Source: Paramecium pentaurelia (lineage: Eukaryota; Ciliophora; Oligohymenophorea; Peniculida; Parameciidae). From it: 64,000 nt of DNA. The position numbers were made by a program, and so were the translations under genes. Numbering within the stretch: the first letter of the stretch is position 1; each line of letters opens with the position of its first letter. The stretch is taken from positions 262,961 through 326,960 of the forward strand of contig CAJJDO010000069.1 in assembly GCA_905183005.1 (NCBI GenBank). The letters are read 5' to 3'. Below the pieces are notes generated by a model, which saw nothing but the letters and a program-made list of their open reading frames with translations, was not told where the DNA came from and did not search any database. Below are positions 34,487-48,100 of this stretch, in pieces.

Positions 34487-36585
34487 ATGAAAGGACCGGT
34501 AAATATGATTAATCTTATGGTAGTTTCTTTGGGGATTTGGTTATAAATCACTTTTCGCTTTCAGAAGTAAGCATTATTTATATAACTTAAGAGCCGACAT
34601 TCAAGTTTCTTTAAAGTCCATTTCAATTAAACAAAGAGGATCTCATTAGGAAATCTGTAAACATCCCAGATCATAAATTCGATTTCTCACCATTCATCCA
34701 CGCAGACTCAACATTTCTAGTCAATTAACAAAACATTCAGACCTTGCGTTTACTATAGAAGGACTTCGCCTCTGATCCTCATAATCCTGATAAAGCTTTC
34801 AACTATGTGAGATAATTAAATCGTATGCAAATGTATGAGGAGTCCCTTTAAATATTCAAATAAGCAGGTATCACATATGATTTAACCGTAGACGATTTCA
34901 GGGAAGGTGTGACTCCTAAATAACATTAGTAATTGCAAGAGTAATACGGGATTGCTATAACTAATCAGAAATCTAACATGTATTCTGACAAGCGTAAATC
35001 ATTGATTTTGCCAGGGGTAATCCAATTACTTATAACAGCTGCAATAATATATCAATTATTTTACTATTTTCAGCCAAATCAAACAAAGCCTAAGAATGAA
35101 AAAGCATAAAGTGAGAACTCTGATTAGGGAGTAGGTAGAATGGATAGATTTTATAACATATTGCGAAACAATTAGAGTGTTCAAGAAGAGAGAAACATTC
35201 CGACTCGTTTTAATGATGTTTTGGGAATTGATGAATTCAAAGAAGAATTGGAAGAGATAGTTGAATTTTTGAAGAATCCAAAAAAATATACTGATTCAGG
35301 AGCCAAACTACCAAAAGGGATTCTATTAGTAGGACCTCCAGGAACTGGAAAAACTTTATTGGCAAGAGCATTAGCTGGTGAAGCTGGATGTGCATTTTTT
35401 TACAAATCAGGTTCTGAATTTGATGAGATGTTTGTTGGTGTTGGAGCTTCAAGAGTGAGAGAAATATTTAAAGCAGCAAGAGCCAAAGCTCCTTCAATAA
35501 TTTTTATAGATGAAATAGATAGTATAGGAGGAAGAAGAAGAGCTTAAGATCCAGGATATTCAAGAGATACTATCAATTAAATTCTTACAGAGATGGATGG
35601 ATTTAAATAGACAGAAAGTGTTATTGTAATTGGAGCTACTAATTTTGAATAAGTATTAAATATTACTATAATAAATAGGTTTTAGATCCAGCTTTAAAAC
35701 GACCAGGGAGATTCGATAAGATGATTCATGTTCCATTACCTGATGTAAGAGGAAGAGAATAAATCTTTTCTTACTATTTAAATAAGATTAAATTTGATGA
35801 GAAGAAAGTCTTGCCTACAAATTTGGCTAGACAAACAAGTGGATTCAGTGGTGCAGATATTCAAAATATGGTGAATGTTGCAATTTTAAATGCAATTAAA
35901 TATGACAGATAGATAGCTACAACTGAAGATTTTGAATTTGCTATTGATAGAATATCAATGGGAATAGGAAGAAAGAATATGCATGTGAGTGATAAAGAAA
36001 AATTAATGACAGCATATCATGAGGGTGGACATGCCCTAACTAGTTTATTAACTGATGGAGCTATGCCATTACATAAAGTAACAATATTGCCTAGAGGAGG
36101 AGCTTTAGGATTTGTATATATTTATTTAAGTTTGCTATTAGACAGCTATGTTACCAGAAAAAGATCAATTGAATTATACAAGGAGAGGAATTATTGCATC
36201 TATTGATGTAGCTATGGGAGGACGAGCTGCAGAAGATCTCTTTCTTGGTAAGGATGATATTACTAGTGGATGTAGCAATGACTTAGCTAAAGCAACTGAT
36301 TTGGCTTATATGTTTGTGAAGTAATTAGGAATGGATGATAAGATTTCTTTGATTTCTATTTAAAGTGATAGATAGAAAACTAGTGATCAATATGATTATA
36401 TGGTTGATATGGAAGTAAAGAAGATTCTAGAGGTATTTAAATAAATTTAGATCAAGGAATCATATAACCGAGTTAAAACATTATTGAAATCAAATGAAAA
36501 TAAACTCAAAGCATTGGCTACAGAATTAGTCAAGAAAGAGACTTTGTCTGCTGAAGAAATTAGAAAGCTTTTGCAAATAAAATGA
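34487..36585 (+). CDS. YME1: Mitochondrial i-AAA metalloprotease, YME1/FtsH-like
   Basis: A membrane-anchored ATP-dependent protease of the mitochondrial inner membrane. Spliced product 658 aa; introns at 34499-34523, 34567-34591, 35653-35678, 36114-36141 and 36433-36450 (18 nt). The basic/aromatic N-terminus (MKGPFLWGFGYKSLFAFRK) suits mitochondrial import. A single membrane segment (about 160-180) points to the YME1 (one-span) rather than the AFG3 (two-span) type. AAA domain: GPPGTGKT, IIFIDEIDSIG, GATNF, and the second region of homology with PALKRPGRFD. M41 protease: AYHEGGHAL (HExxH zinc site), and the third zinc-ligand region DDITSGCSNDL. All catalytic residues are present. The start was fixed by the first two introns, which join ATG AAA GGA CCG to the import-type sequence. 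Confidence 0.93.
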
Positions 36586-36647
36586 TTCATACATTTATAT
36601 AATTATTTTTAATTAACGTGATACATAAATATAAATATAAATTATTA

Positions 36648-39600
36648 ATGGGAGCAGAAGATACTCATTCTGAAGGAGAAAATATTATGCATTAAGACTC
36701 CTTATTTAGAGATGAGGAGAAAATGGAAGAATCTGCTAATGTGGCCTACTTGTTAACTCTAGGTATCCTTTTAGGACTTACTTTAAGAGAAGTGAACAAA
36801 AAAACAAAGTAAACAAGATTATGATGTAGATTCCCTTATTCTCCTATGGTACTAACTTGTGGGTTATTAATTGGTTTGTTATAAAGTTCACTTGGATACT
36901 TAGGAGAAAGTGCAAGTATTCTAAGCCATATGCATCCACACTTAATTGTCTATGTTTTTATTCCTGTTTTACTTTTTGAATCAGCATTTAATTGTGATTG
37001 GTATGTATTCAAATATTAAATGGTGAATATCTTACTTTTGGCAGGACCTGGAGTTGGTTGGGTAAGGATCTATTATATTTTAGGGTGCCATACTTTTAGG
37101 AATTGTATTCAAATTATTCCTATTTTATAGTGATGAAGATATGAATTGGTATTAGGCATTCACTCTTGGTTCAGTGCTTTCAGCCACTGATCCTGTAGCT
37201 GTTGTTGCATTACTTAAAGAATTAGGTGCCAGTGCAGCATTCAATCATCTTATTGAAGGTGAAGCATTACTTAATGATGGAGTAGCTATGGTCTTTTTCA
37301 TATTTTTTAATAAATTATCCAAAGCAGCTGCAGGTATAGGAGGTGGAGTAACATTTGGTGGAGTTTTGTTAAATTTCTTCAGAAATTCCATTGTTGGTCC
37401 AGTACTAGGAGTAATAGTTGGATTCTTTGGAGCATTATGGGCAAGAAGAATAGTAGGAGATGATGTTGAAGTTGGATGGTTGACATTTGTATTTACATAT
37501 CTAACTTTCTATTGGGCTGAATTTTGTTTCTTTAAAACTAGTGGATTACTTGCAGTTGTATCATTAGGTTTGTTTTGGAGTGCCTTTGGTAAAACAAGAA
37601 TTAGATCAGAAAGTGAACATGCTGTTCATACTGTTTGGAGTTTTGTATAATATTCTTGTGACACTACAGTATTTTTATTAGTTGGAATGATTGTTGGAAC
37701 TGAAGTTATTGAAGAAAGATATATTTATACTTCTGATTACTTTAGGATGATACTTTTTTATTTCTTTATGATAATATGTAGATATCTTATGGTAATATCA
37801 TTTTGGCCGTTACTTAAGAAATATGGATATCCTATGTCCTAACCAGAATTAATAGTATTTGTTTATGGAGGTCTAAGAGGAGCACTAGGATTAACACTTT
37901 CATTGATGGTTGGATGTGATCCTGATTTACCTCCAAGATTCAGACATTTATCTGTATTCTTTACTGCTGGAATGGCTGCTCTAACAAATCTTGTTAATGG
38001 AACTACTTGTAAAGCACTTGTTAATTATCTTAATATGATTGAAAATCCAGTAATTAAGAAGAAAGTTTATAAAAGATATTTGACTGATATGATTGTGAAT
38101 CAAGAAGATACAATTAAAGAATTAGAAGGTGATGAACATTATGCTATGGCTGATTGGAATTAAGTAAAAGCACTAGTTGGATCTCAAGAATACCTACAAG
38201 AAGTTGTCTAATTGGAAAATGAGATCAAATAAATCCAAGGTGGAAATATGAGTAGAATTTCATATGAAGGATTAACTGATTCAGAAACCTTTGGTGAAGT
38301 TAGATATAGAGTTCTAAGAATCCTAAAAGGTCTTTATTATTCAAAATTTGAACATGGTCAATGTGATGAAGATTCAGTAAGATTGCTTGTAGAATCTAGT
38401 GATGTTGCTCTTGATCATACAGGTTCTATTCTCAATATTTGGGAATAATTGTTCCAGAGTTTCACAAGTTTTAGTAGCATTAAATACTTTTTCAAAGCCA
38501 AAGAATGGACCTTTTTAGGTGGATATGCTTAATAGTATATCACAAAGCATTTAGGATTTGTTTATGATGTGACTACTACATTTATATCATGTGCTTCTGA
38601 AGTACTCACTTTATAATAACACATGCCAATGAATAAGGGAGCAGTAAAGTTAATTATGGATGAAATAAGAAATGAAATTACAAAGGCTGAGATTTATTTG
38701 GGAAGTTTGAATGACACATTCCCTGAAGTCATTAGAGCAATACAAACTAAAAGAGCTTCACATACAGTTCTAATGCATTAAAGACATCATTTAGAAGAGA
38801 ATTAAAAAAATGGATTAGTTGATGACAAAGAATTCAATTCACTTAAGGCTAATATTGATGCTCGTTTAGTTGAACTTGAAAATCATTCATTTGATTGGTA
38901 AATTCCAACATTTAATGCTTTTGCAATGGAATTCCCTATATTTACAGGAGTACCTAAAGAAGAATTGGATACAATTGTTAAATCAACATATGAGAAAAGG
39001 TATTAACAAGATGAAATTGTATATGAAAAAGGAATGACTTGTTAAAATATATATATTGTTTAAAAAGGTACAGTAGATGATGAAGTTGGTACTCATATTT
39101 TGAAAAAAGGATTGGGTTCTTTACTTTCATATGCTAATTTGATAGGAGATGGGAAATGTATGACAACTGCTAGAGCTGCATCTGAGACTGTTTTACATTC
39201 TCTAAATTTGAATGTACTCAGATCATTAATGTAAAAATCAGAAATATTTGAATAAAAAATATATATCAATTCTATTGGTAAGTATTTTATTTAATTTGAT
39301 TAGAATACTTAATTAAATTATTTGAATCTTAAGCAGGTCCATTAGCATAGATGGAAGCAAAGAGATTGGGTTAGTTTTTGAGATCAAAGACATAGTTCAA
39401 AAAATTTGATGTACATTCTAATGTGGAATTTATGTTTGGAGGATATATAATAAAAGGGGAAATTCAAAGTTGTATATCAGATGATGGTGAAGGAATTGAA
39501 AGATATAGAGATTATTGGTATGATTATTATAAATATATTGATTAGTTATGTACCACCAAGAGAGAGTGATTTTACTGTTAATAAGCCACTTATTTGTCTT

Positions 39601-39729
39601 GTTTTTGATGATGCTATTGATATCATTAAATAAGATAGATTAGAACAATTCAATTTAGAAAATCATGAAGAGATTGTATAGGAGAGATTCTCAAGAATTG
39701 AAATTTAGAATCAATAATAGGAATTCTGA
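36648..39729 (+). CDS. Na+/H+ exchanger with C-terminal cyclic-nucleotide-binding-like domain
   Basis: Spliced product 994 aa; introns at 36809-36829, 37062-37083, 39278-39303 and 39518-39545. Residues about 25-450 are a CPA1-type exchanger with the ion-site motif LSATDPVAVVALLKELGA, LIEGEALLNDG and VFVYGGLRGALGLTLS. A cytosolic helical region of about 280 residues follows. Then comes a CNBD-like fold (about 745-870; FPIFTGVPKEELDTIV, EIVYEKGMTCQNIYIVQKG). There is no voltage sensor between transporter and CNBD, so the architecture is that of plant SOS1/NHX7 rather than of sperm NHE (SLC9C1). Plasma or ciliary membrane location and pH or salt control are likely. The CNBD lacks a clear cAMP-contact motif. 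Confidence 0.9.
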
Positions 39730-39982
39730 TTATTATTATAATATAAATGAATTCATTATTTATGATAGTAAATTTTAATGGTTTTAGATTTAAAATTTTA
39801 CAAGCTTATTTGATACACATTTCCTTATTAGAAATCTTTAATGGGATAGTTTATGAATTCTGAAATTGTTTTTAGGTTATTTAAAAAAATAAAATTATAA
39901 ATTATTTATTTATATTATTTTAATATATATATATGTTATTTATTTAGTGATCTAATAAAAATATATATAAAATATATTTAAA

Positions 39983-42900
39983 TCATTCTTGTTATTGATA
40001 TTTTTTGATATAATTTTTTATTGGTTCTATTTAATCTAATTTCTTTATAGGAATAAATGATAACATTATTCTATTTTGAAAAATTTCTTTTTAATTTTTT
40101 TATAGTCGAGGAATCCACATCAAAAAATACAATACTATAGATAATAATAAAAAACTTAGAAATGTTGAAACAAACTATAATTTTAATTCTTCAAAATGTC
40201 TGTTTAATGAGCTTTGTAATATATTAGTCAAATGAATCTATAAAGGTTTCATGTACACCTTTGAAAAAATTCTATTTGAATTTAAATCATCTTAATTTAA
40301 TAGATTATAAGTATAATTTAATTAGGGATCTATTGATAGATCATATGGTAAATTAGTATACTAATATTATGGGTCATAAGCCTTGTATAAAGATAAATAA
40401 TATTTAATATTTTCTAAGAATTTAGTCACTCCTAAAGATAATCCTTATAATAGAATTTCATTATAAAATTATGAGCAAACACTTTATTCATTATCACCTT
40501 CATCTAAAATTAAACATGGATTTAGAATATAAATCTAATTAAAAGCTTCTTTATATTCTTCATCCAATATTGCTGAGTTTTATTGATTTAATTGATGTGA
40601 TTCTGCATCCATTTCATATAATACATTTTGCATATATGATAAAGCTGTGAAAGAGTTTAAATTCAAAATAACTTTGGATTAGTTCCAAAAAGCTTCTCTC
40701 ATTATATTATCAATTAAACTATATTAGGAAGCTGCTATTGATGTAATGTTTAATAAGGGAGTCAATTATTCAGTTTAAGAAATTATTGTCTATATAATAA
40801 GATGATAAATTACATTTGAGGTTATGAAAATATAAATAAAAAAGAAAGCGTAACATATCAAGATCATAGAGACATAAATAATATTCTTCTTAATTTCTTT
40901 AGTTGAAAAATTTTGCTTTTTCTTTTTCTTTTTATTAAAGGAAGATAAATCAAAATGATCTTGTTCAATTTCTTATTCTTCTTCAATTTCATCTAATTAT
41001 TTATCATCTGCTAAACGCATTGCAGTTAAAAAATCTTAAGCATTTTTTACATATATTTTTATAGTTTTTTCATCTAATTCCATAAATAAAGATAAGATTT
41101 CTCTTAAATAATTTTAATGTTTATTCAAAAATATCTAAATTATAAAGTATGTGAATATTATTAAAAATAATTGTGTTAATGAAAAATAGATTTATAATTA
41201 ATCTAATTGATCAGTCTAATAAATAATATTATAATAGTAATAATCTTAAGCTAAATGTTAATTTAATAGAACTGAATTAAATAAATTCTCATTGAAATAA
41301 TAATAATCTTGATTAAAATCATTAAAAGTATTTAAATTACTTGAATTTAATGAGATTGCTTTTGATATTAATTATTAAATCACTTCTTCAAATAAGAAAC
41401 TCTAGGATTCTCCTGTAACTTATCTCATTGTAATTTTTGTAGTTTTAAATGCATTTTAATATTTAATATAATCTCCATTCATAATAATTTCTTCATTCTA
41501 TAAAATAATTTAATAATCCATAGTAAGATTTAATTCTGCTGCAAGTTCTTATCTGTTAATAGATTCAAAAAGACCTTATACAGTTTCTTAAGTATATGGT
41601 AATATTTAAAAGTTTGTAAATTTAAGATCTTAAAGATTGGATTACATTTTAATGAAACTACATAATCTAAGATTATTAGCAATTAATAAATTTAAGGCTT
41701 AAACAATATTTCCCTAAGTTTGATTAATTAATATAAACATAATGATTGAGATTATTAATACAGATAAAAATAATAAACTGATACATATAGCTAGTCTTAA
41801 CATAATTAATGGTAATTTAGAATTATTGATAACTTTAATTAAAGCAATTCTTGAATTAATTTATAAACTTCTCTATTCAATTTTTGTTTATTTATCTAAT
41901 TCATTTTCATCTTCTCCATTTTATTTTTTTTGACTAAATTCACTTTCTTCCATTAAATCTTCTTCAATTTCAATAATTTAATTTTCAAAATATCTCATAG
42001 TTTTAATATCAACTCCATATACTCTTTATTTTAATAATGAATGTTTGGATTATGAATATTATTTTTTACTACTTGTATTACTATGTTAAGTAAATAAATA
42101 TAATTTTTAAGGTTCTTCCCAAATAATACTTTTATCAATTAATGATTCATTATTAGTATAATCAGGATCTGTATTTTCTACTAAAAAAAAATAATAAAAT
42201 TAAATAATTACATTAATAAGTTTTTGTAGCAACATAAAATTTAAATACTTTATTTATTTTTTTATTTTTAATTAATAAAGGATAATTGATAATTTCATTA
42301 TTATATTATTCCAATTTAACCACATAACCATATACTTAATATACATCATCATTTTAATTAGCATAAGGTGTTTCTACTAGATAAAGAGAACAATTAAATA
42401 TTTTATCTTCAACTTCATCAAATGAATTTACAGCATCATCTTTAGATTATGATCCTCTTGATGAAGTACATTAAAGTTAAAAATGTATTAATGTTTATTT
42501 ACTTAAATAGTCTTCCCTATTTAATAATAATTCAGGAAAGAATTTAGAAATATTAAATTCTTTTAAATGAAGAAATTTCTAATCCAATTTCAAAATTTGC
42601 ATACATGAAGATGAAACATTTAATATTCTACCATGAATATCTATAAGGATATGACATTTTGGTTTATAATGAATATCTTATCTTAATCTACTTGTCATAA
42701 TAAATCCATTTATAGTATTTATAATTTATGATTATGAATAACAAGGAATAATATAGTTCTATTTATTTTTAAGCATCATAAGTCTTTCTTAAAATTAATT
42801 AATTTAATTAATATCAACAGATTGTTTATCAAAAATAAAATCAACTAATTAAAGGTGATAATCTACATAACTAATAATAATAATATTATTTAATTTTACA

Positions 42901-44714
42901 TTGATGGTAGAATAACATCTATATTACGATTTATTAAATCTGTTTTTGAAAAACCTAATAAACTATATGCTGCTTTATTAACATTTAAAATAACAGTTGG
43001 ATGTCCTACAGATACAGACATAACAATCAAAGGATCTCCAGAACTAGAAAGATCTTCAAAATATTCATTTCCTCTTGTATTATATTTCTATTTCTTAATC
43101 ATTTATAATAATAAATCTAAAGCTATTTATTCATCATGTACAATCATTTCATAATATTTACTTAAAATTCTATAAGTATTAATTTCATAAGGATCAATCT
43201 CTAAAATTTTATTCCATTGTTATTCTACTTTATCTACAGATTTGATTATTTTTTGTCCATGTTCATGTAAAATTTTTAAATTAGGAACTTCTTCTTATAA
43301 TTATGACCAAAAATATAAATATTCCATACAAGAATCTTCAATTAAATAATGAATATTTTTTATTTCAGATTTTAAATTTTTTTCAGTAACTATATCAAGT
43401 TTTTTTTTATTATTGTTATTTGATTATTATTACTTTTATATTTATTCTTCTATAATTCTCTTATATCTATATATAAAAAATTATTAATCAAAACTTGGAT
43501 CACAATTTTCAGCTAAATTTAATTAATTAAGTGCTTATTATTTTAATTACATTTTATCTAATAAAAAATATGCATAAGATATTTTAAGATCTGCACATTC
43601 TGGAAATTATTCTAAACCTTCCAAATAAGTTTAATTTACTAATAATACTATTTATTATTTTCTATCTTTAAAAACATTTACAGTCTTATTTTTCTTTTTA
43701 TGATTAGATAATAAAACACAATCAAGTTTATCACAAGATTATTTATGAAATTCTATAAAACCTGCTAATAATATCTATGACTTTTAATTAATCTCACTTT
43801 ATGTATTTAAAGCTAAAATATATGTACAAATCTCAACAGTTTCAATTCCATTTTATGTTGATTTCATACAAGCTGTTACTAAATCTACATAAGATAATTC
43901 TTTCATTGCCAATATTGCAAATATAAATGGTACACCAAATATCCATATTATAAATGTTTTCTATAAAAATTTACCTTCTAATACATAAGCATATAGTAAC
44001 ATAAATTAAGTCCAAAAATTGATTCCTGCTGTTATAGACCATATTCTTTAAATTTTTGTATTATAAAATGGTGTATGCTTATTAACACTATAAAATAATG
44101 TATATGAAGTAACCAATTAAAATAAGATAACTATTAAAGTATATTTAGGTTCCTACATAGTTGAATATGCCACCAAAGAGACAATAATAAATAAATAGTA
44201 ATAAAGCATTGTCTAACCTCGTCTTTATGCTAATGCACTTTATTCAACTTCTTTAGATTCTATACATATTTATGCAAATATCAACACAACTAATAAATAT
44301 TCTGCAAAAGTCAATATTGCAATTACTGCATGCAATTCATATTCACTAACCCAACATTATTAATCTTCTATATATCTCATCATAAGTATGCCTTTATCAT
44401 TTGGTTTACATGCTAAATACTAAAATAATTATAATTTATATTACTCCCATTAATATTCTTGAAATTGGTTCAAATCCTATTGTCATTAATATTGCCAAAG
44501 TTACTCTTAATATTTATATAGGAATCGATGTTGCTGTATGATTATATTCTAGAACTGCTAAAGTAACAATCAAAATCACAGTAATTTACACTATTCCAAC
44601 ACATAAGTAAAATACAATTAAATATATAGTGAAGCTTGTATTTTTTGTATATTTCATTAATGTGAAAAATCTATTTTCAACCAATATTTATACTCCAAAA
44701 TGTAATTTACCCAT
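39983..44714 (-). CDS. Giant PAS-domain transmembrane protein, paralog 1
   Basis: Spliced product 1548 aa; introns at 44420-44444, 42871-42899 and 42181-42211. Eight or so hydrophobic segments in the first 290 residues (from YLIVFYLCVGIVQITVILIV). A helical cytosolic stretch of about 250 residues follows, with KILEIDPYEINTYRILSKYYE. A PAS domain lies at about 540-610 (DPLIVMSVSVGHPTVILNVNKAAYSLLGFS). A second sensor-like region and an acidic linker come next, then at least four widely spaced membrane segments from about residue 970 to the end. The large extracellular or lumenal loops lie between them. The layout resembles protist PAS-containing membrane proteins such as the Dictyostelium tiny-macrocysts family, but that link is inference. 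No kinase or cyclase domain. The N-terminus may be longer through an unseen exon. Confidence 0.78.
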
Positions 44715-45107
44715 TTTGTCGAATCTTCAGAACACCAAACATATCGGATTTATTCTTAAAATGAAAAATAAAGAAGCTAAGCCATTTATATAATGGTTGA
44801 AATAATTGCTACATTTAAAGGATACTAATGTCTCTTCAAAATTAAATACACAACACTGTACTAAATCAATGATTTTGATACTTAAATAACTTATATTTAG
44901 TATTGTTTATTAGTTTTTTTAGAACTTCAGATTCAGCTTCCATTATTAAATTAAAATCAAAATTTATTAATACACCACTTTTTATAATTTCAAATTATTC
45001 CAATCAGTTAATCTTTTTTCAGAATAATTTACTAAACTCATAAACGCAAACATCAAGTCCATTATTAATTTCATTTATTAAACATTTATAATATCTCATA
45101 AATCAAA
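44715..45107. other. 393-bp spacer between the PAS-membrane paralogs
   Basis: On the minus strand it holds a 25-codon frame (MEAESEVLKKLINN...) and, nearer paralog 1, a hydrophobic-reading stretch. These could be a missed upstream exon of paralog 1, because paralog 2 has an extra 70 N-terminal residues. I found no pair of splice sites that joins them in frame. Confidence 0.3.
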
Positions 45108-48100
45108 TCATTCCTTCCTATTTTAAATGTATTACAATTGATTTCGAACTAATTATTATTATTTTATATACATATTAAGCATTCTTGGAGTTAAAAATGT
45201 CAACATACATCTTACTTAAATTAAATTCTATATCTAATACTAAAAAGTAGGTAACCATATCATAATTGTAACTATTAATATCATAAAACAGAAACATATA
45301 AAAAGGATTGTTTTTCTTAATTATAACTATTAAAATATTGCTTCAATATTTTATTATAGATATTGATTTAAATAATTTTAAGCTGATCTTAAATACCTTT
45401 ATTACATTATTCTAATATCTGATCCTCGTTTAGTATTCAATAAATTTAAACCATAATTTATCAATTTATCATCACTTAAATTGAATTCCAAATTATAATT
45501 TTAAAATTCATCAAATAATTTAAAACTTGTTAAGAAAATTCTTAAATCTTCAATGTATTTAATAATTCCAATAGACAATCCTTATACTAAAATACCATCT
45601 TCAAAGTTTTCACATTCTTATATTTATTAATTCTTAAATAAATATGTGCATGAGTTCATAAAATAGATCTAATTAAAAGCAATTAAATATTCTTAATCCA
45701 AAATATCTTAATATTTATTATTAATTTCCATTAATTCAGCATTTAAATTATATAAGAGTTCAAGATATCCAAACACAGTTGCTTAATTGTTAGGACTATT
45801 TAAAATACTTATGTTTGGATTAATAAACAATTCTCTTATAAAATTATCACCTAATCTATAATAACTTTCAACTATAGAAGTCTAATTAATTATAGGCATC
45901 AATTCATTATATTCATCTGAAATCAGTTTGCTATCTATAAATATATAGATATAAAACAATTAAAAGACTGAAACAATAAATGCAGTTTTCACTAATAATT
46001 TTGATAATTAAGATCCAGAATATTAAAATTTTTTTTATTTTTTACTTTATATCTCTTTTTTATCATTATACTCCTCATTCTCATTCTCAATTTAATTATA
46101 ATCTTGCTATGGAATATTAATTAAATTAATACATCCTCTTAATCTTCACATTGTAAAATAACTAGAAGATTTTCACAATTTCTCACCTATTCCTTTATGC
46201 TTGATTCTTTTAAAAATATTAAAGATTAAGCAATTTTATTAGTTTCTTTTTAAATCTATGTTAAAAATACAAATATTGAAATAGTTAATGAGATCAAAAT
46301 ACAAGTATTCAATACAAAAAACAATATTTCATAACTAATTATAGTATCAATTAAAGTTTATATATAAAACCAATAATAAGTTTCAGCTATCCTTCCATTC
46401 CATATGATATAATTTAAAGAATTATAAATGTAATAAAAGAAATCTGGTTTTGAATAATCAAATAATGTTAAATCACTATTTTATAATTGAGTTGCTTTAG
46501 ATATCAACTAATCTATTGCTTCATTAAATGTAAAATTTGATATATATCCATAAATGTCTACCATTATAATTATTTTTTCATGATATTTAGAAGATTGTTC
46601 CTTATACTTATCTGCAGTTTCCACCTTAATTGATGATAGTTCATTTTATACTAATTTTAATTATTGGATTTCATATTCTAGCATATCAAAATTTTGTTTC
46701 AATACTTAAGATATATTTGATATATTAACTAAATAGTGTAAATTTATGAATCGAATATCTTATAAAATTGATTAAATCATGAATATATTTGACATTCTTT
46801 AATTAACTTAATTGATTAATGGAAGATTATTTAACAATTCTTATTCATTTTTTATACTAAAAGTATAAGATAAGATTTGCAATAATAATAATACAAATAA
46901 AAGTGAATGAATTATCCTAGATGATATTTTAATTATAAATGAGATTGGTTTCTCTTCTAATTCCTTTTAAATTAAACTCTTTTAAAAAAACTAAGATTAA
47001 AGAGTATCTCTCTAACTAAATATATCACTCTCTTTAATATTCTCATTTTCTTCCTTTTCTTCTTAATCTTCAACTTCTTCCTTCTTTTTAGCATCCAATT
47101 CTAAACTATCTTCAATATCACTAATTTAATTTTATATTAATCTCTTTATCTTAATTCCTTCACCATAGTTAAGTTTAATCGATGTTTTTAAATGTCTAGA
47201 CATTCTCATACATCCCACTAACTTAGAAAAATTTAAAGAGCTTTCCATTATTAATGTATCATTATTCAAACTATCTAATTCATTAAATCTTATGTTCTCC
47301 ACTTAAATTATTATATTTGATATTACTTTTATAAGTCAAGGATCTTTGAGCAAATCTAAAACATCCTATTACTTTAATGCCTGGACTTCTTATAGTATTT
47401 TATTGAATCAAATATTCCTATTTACATTACTATGATGTTTTAATTTGTTCTAATTTTATCACTAAGCCATATTTAAGATCTTATTCTTCTAATAAACAAT
47501 TAAATTGAATATAATTTATGATACAATTGAATTTTGTTTTAGGAATATAAGTAGACGTTGAATGAATAGATTGTTTTAATCTTTTACTTGCCTTTAGTAC
47601 TTATAAATGATCATTATAGATTACACAAAACCCTGACTTATTAAAAATTTAATTATTATTTTTGAGAATTTCTGGGAATAAATCTGAAATCAATATTTAA
47701 TTAAGTGTTATTGATTATAGATCAATTCCTAAAAATGAGATGCAATTAGAGGACAAATCTGTTATATTACCTTCCGGAGATGAAATAATATAGCATTGAT
47801 TGCTCTATTAAAAATTATATTCTAAAATGCCTAATAAAATTAATTCATTATGATGCACCTCCAATAATTTCACTTTTATATTTATAGGGAGAATATATTT
47901 GTTTTTCGTTTTGATATAGACATGAGATGATTTAATTATCTGTTAATTTGTAGCTTCTATTTTATGTAATAAATAGTTTTCAATACATTAATTATGCTTA
48001 GAAGCATATCTATTTAAATTAACTGAATTCTTACATATCAGGCATTATTTCATTCAGATTTCTTTTTATCAAATCTGTCTTTGAATATCCTAACAAACTG

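Noticed and set aside
35237..35452. Minus-strand frame inside the AAA domain of the YME1-like gene
   Set aside because: The plus strand encodes intact Walker A and B motifs here; the minus frame is a shadow.
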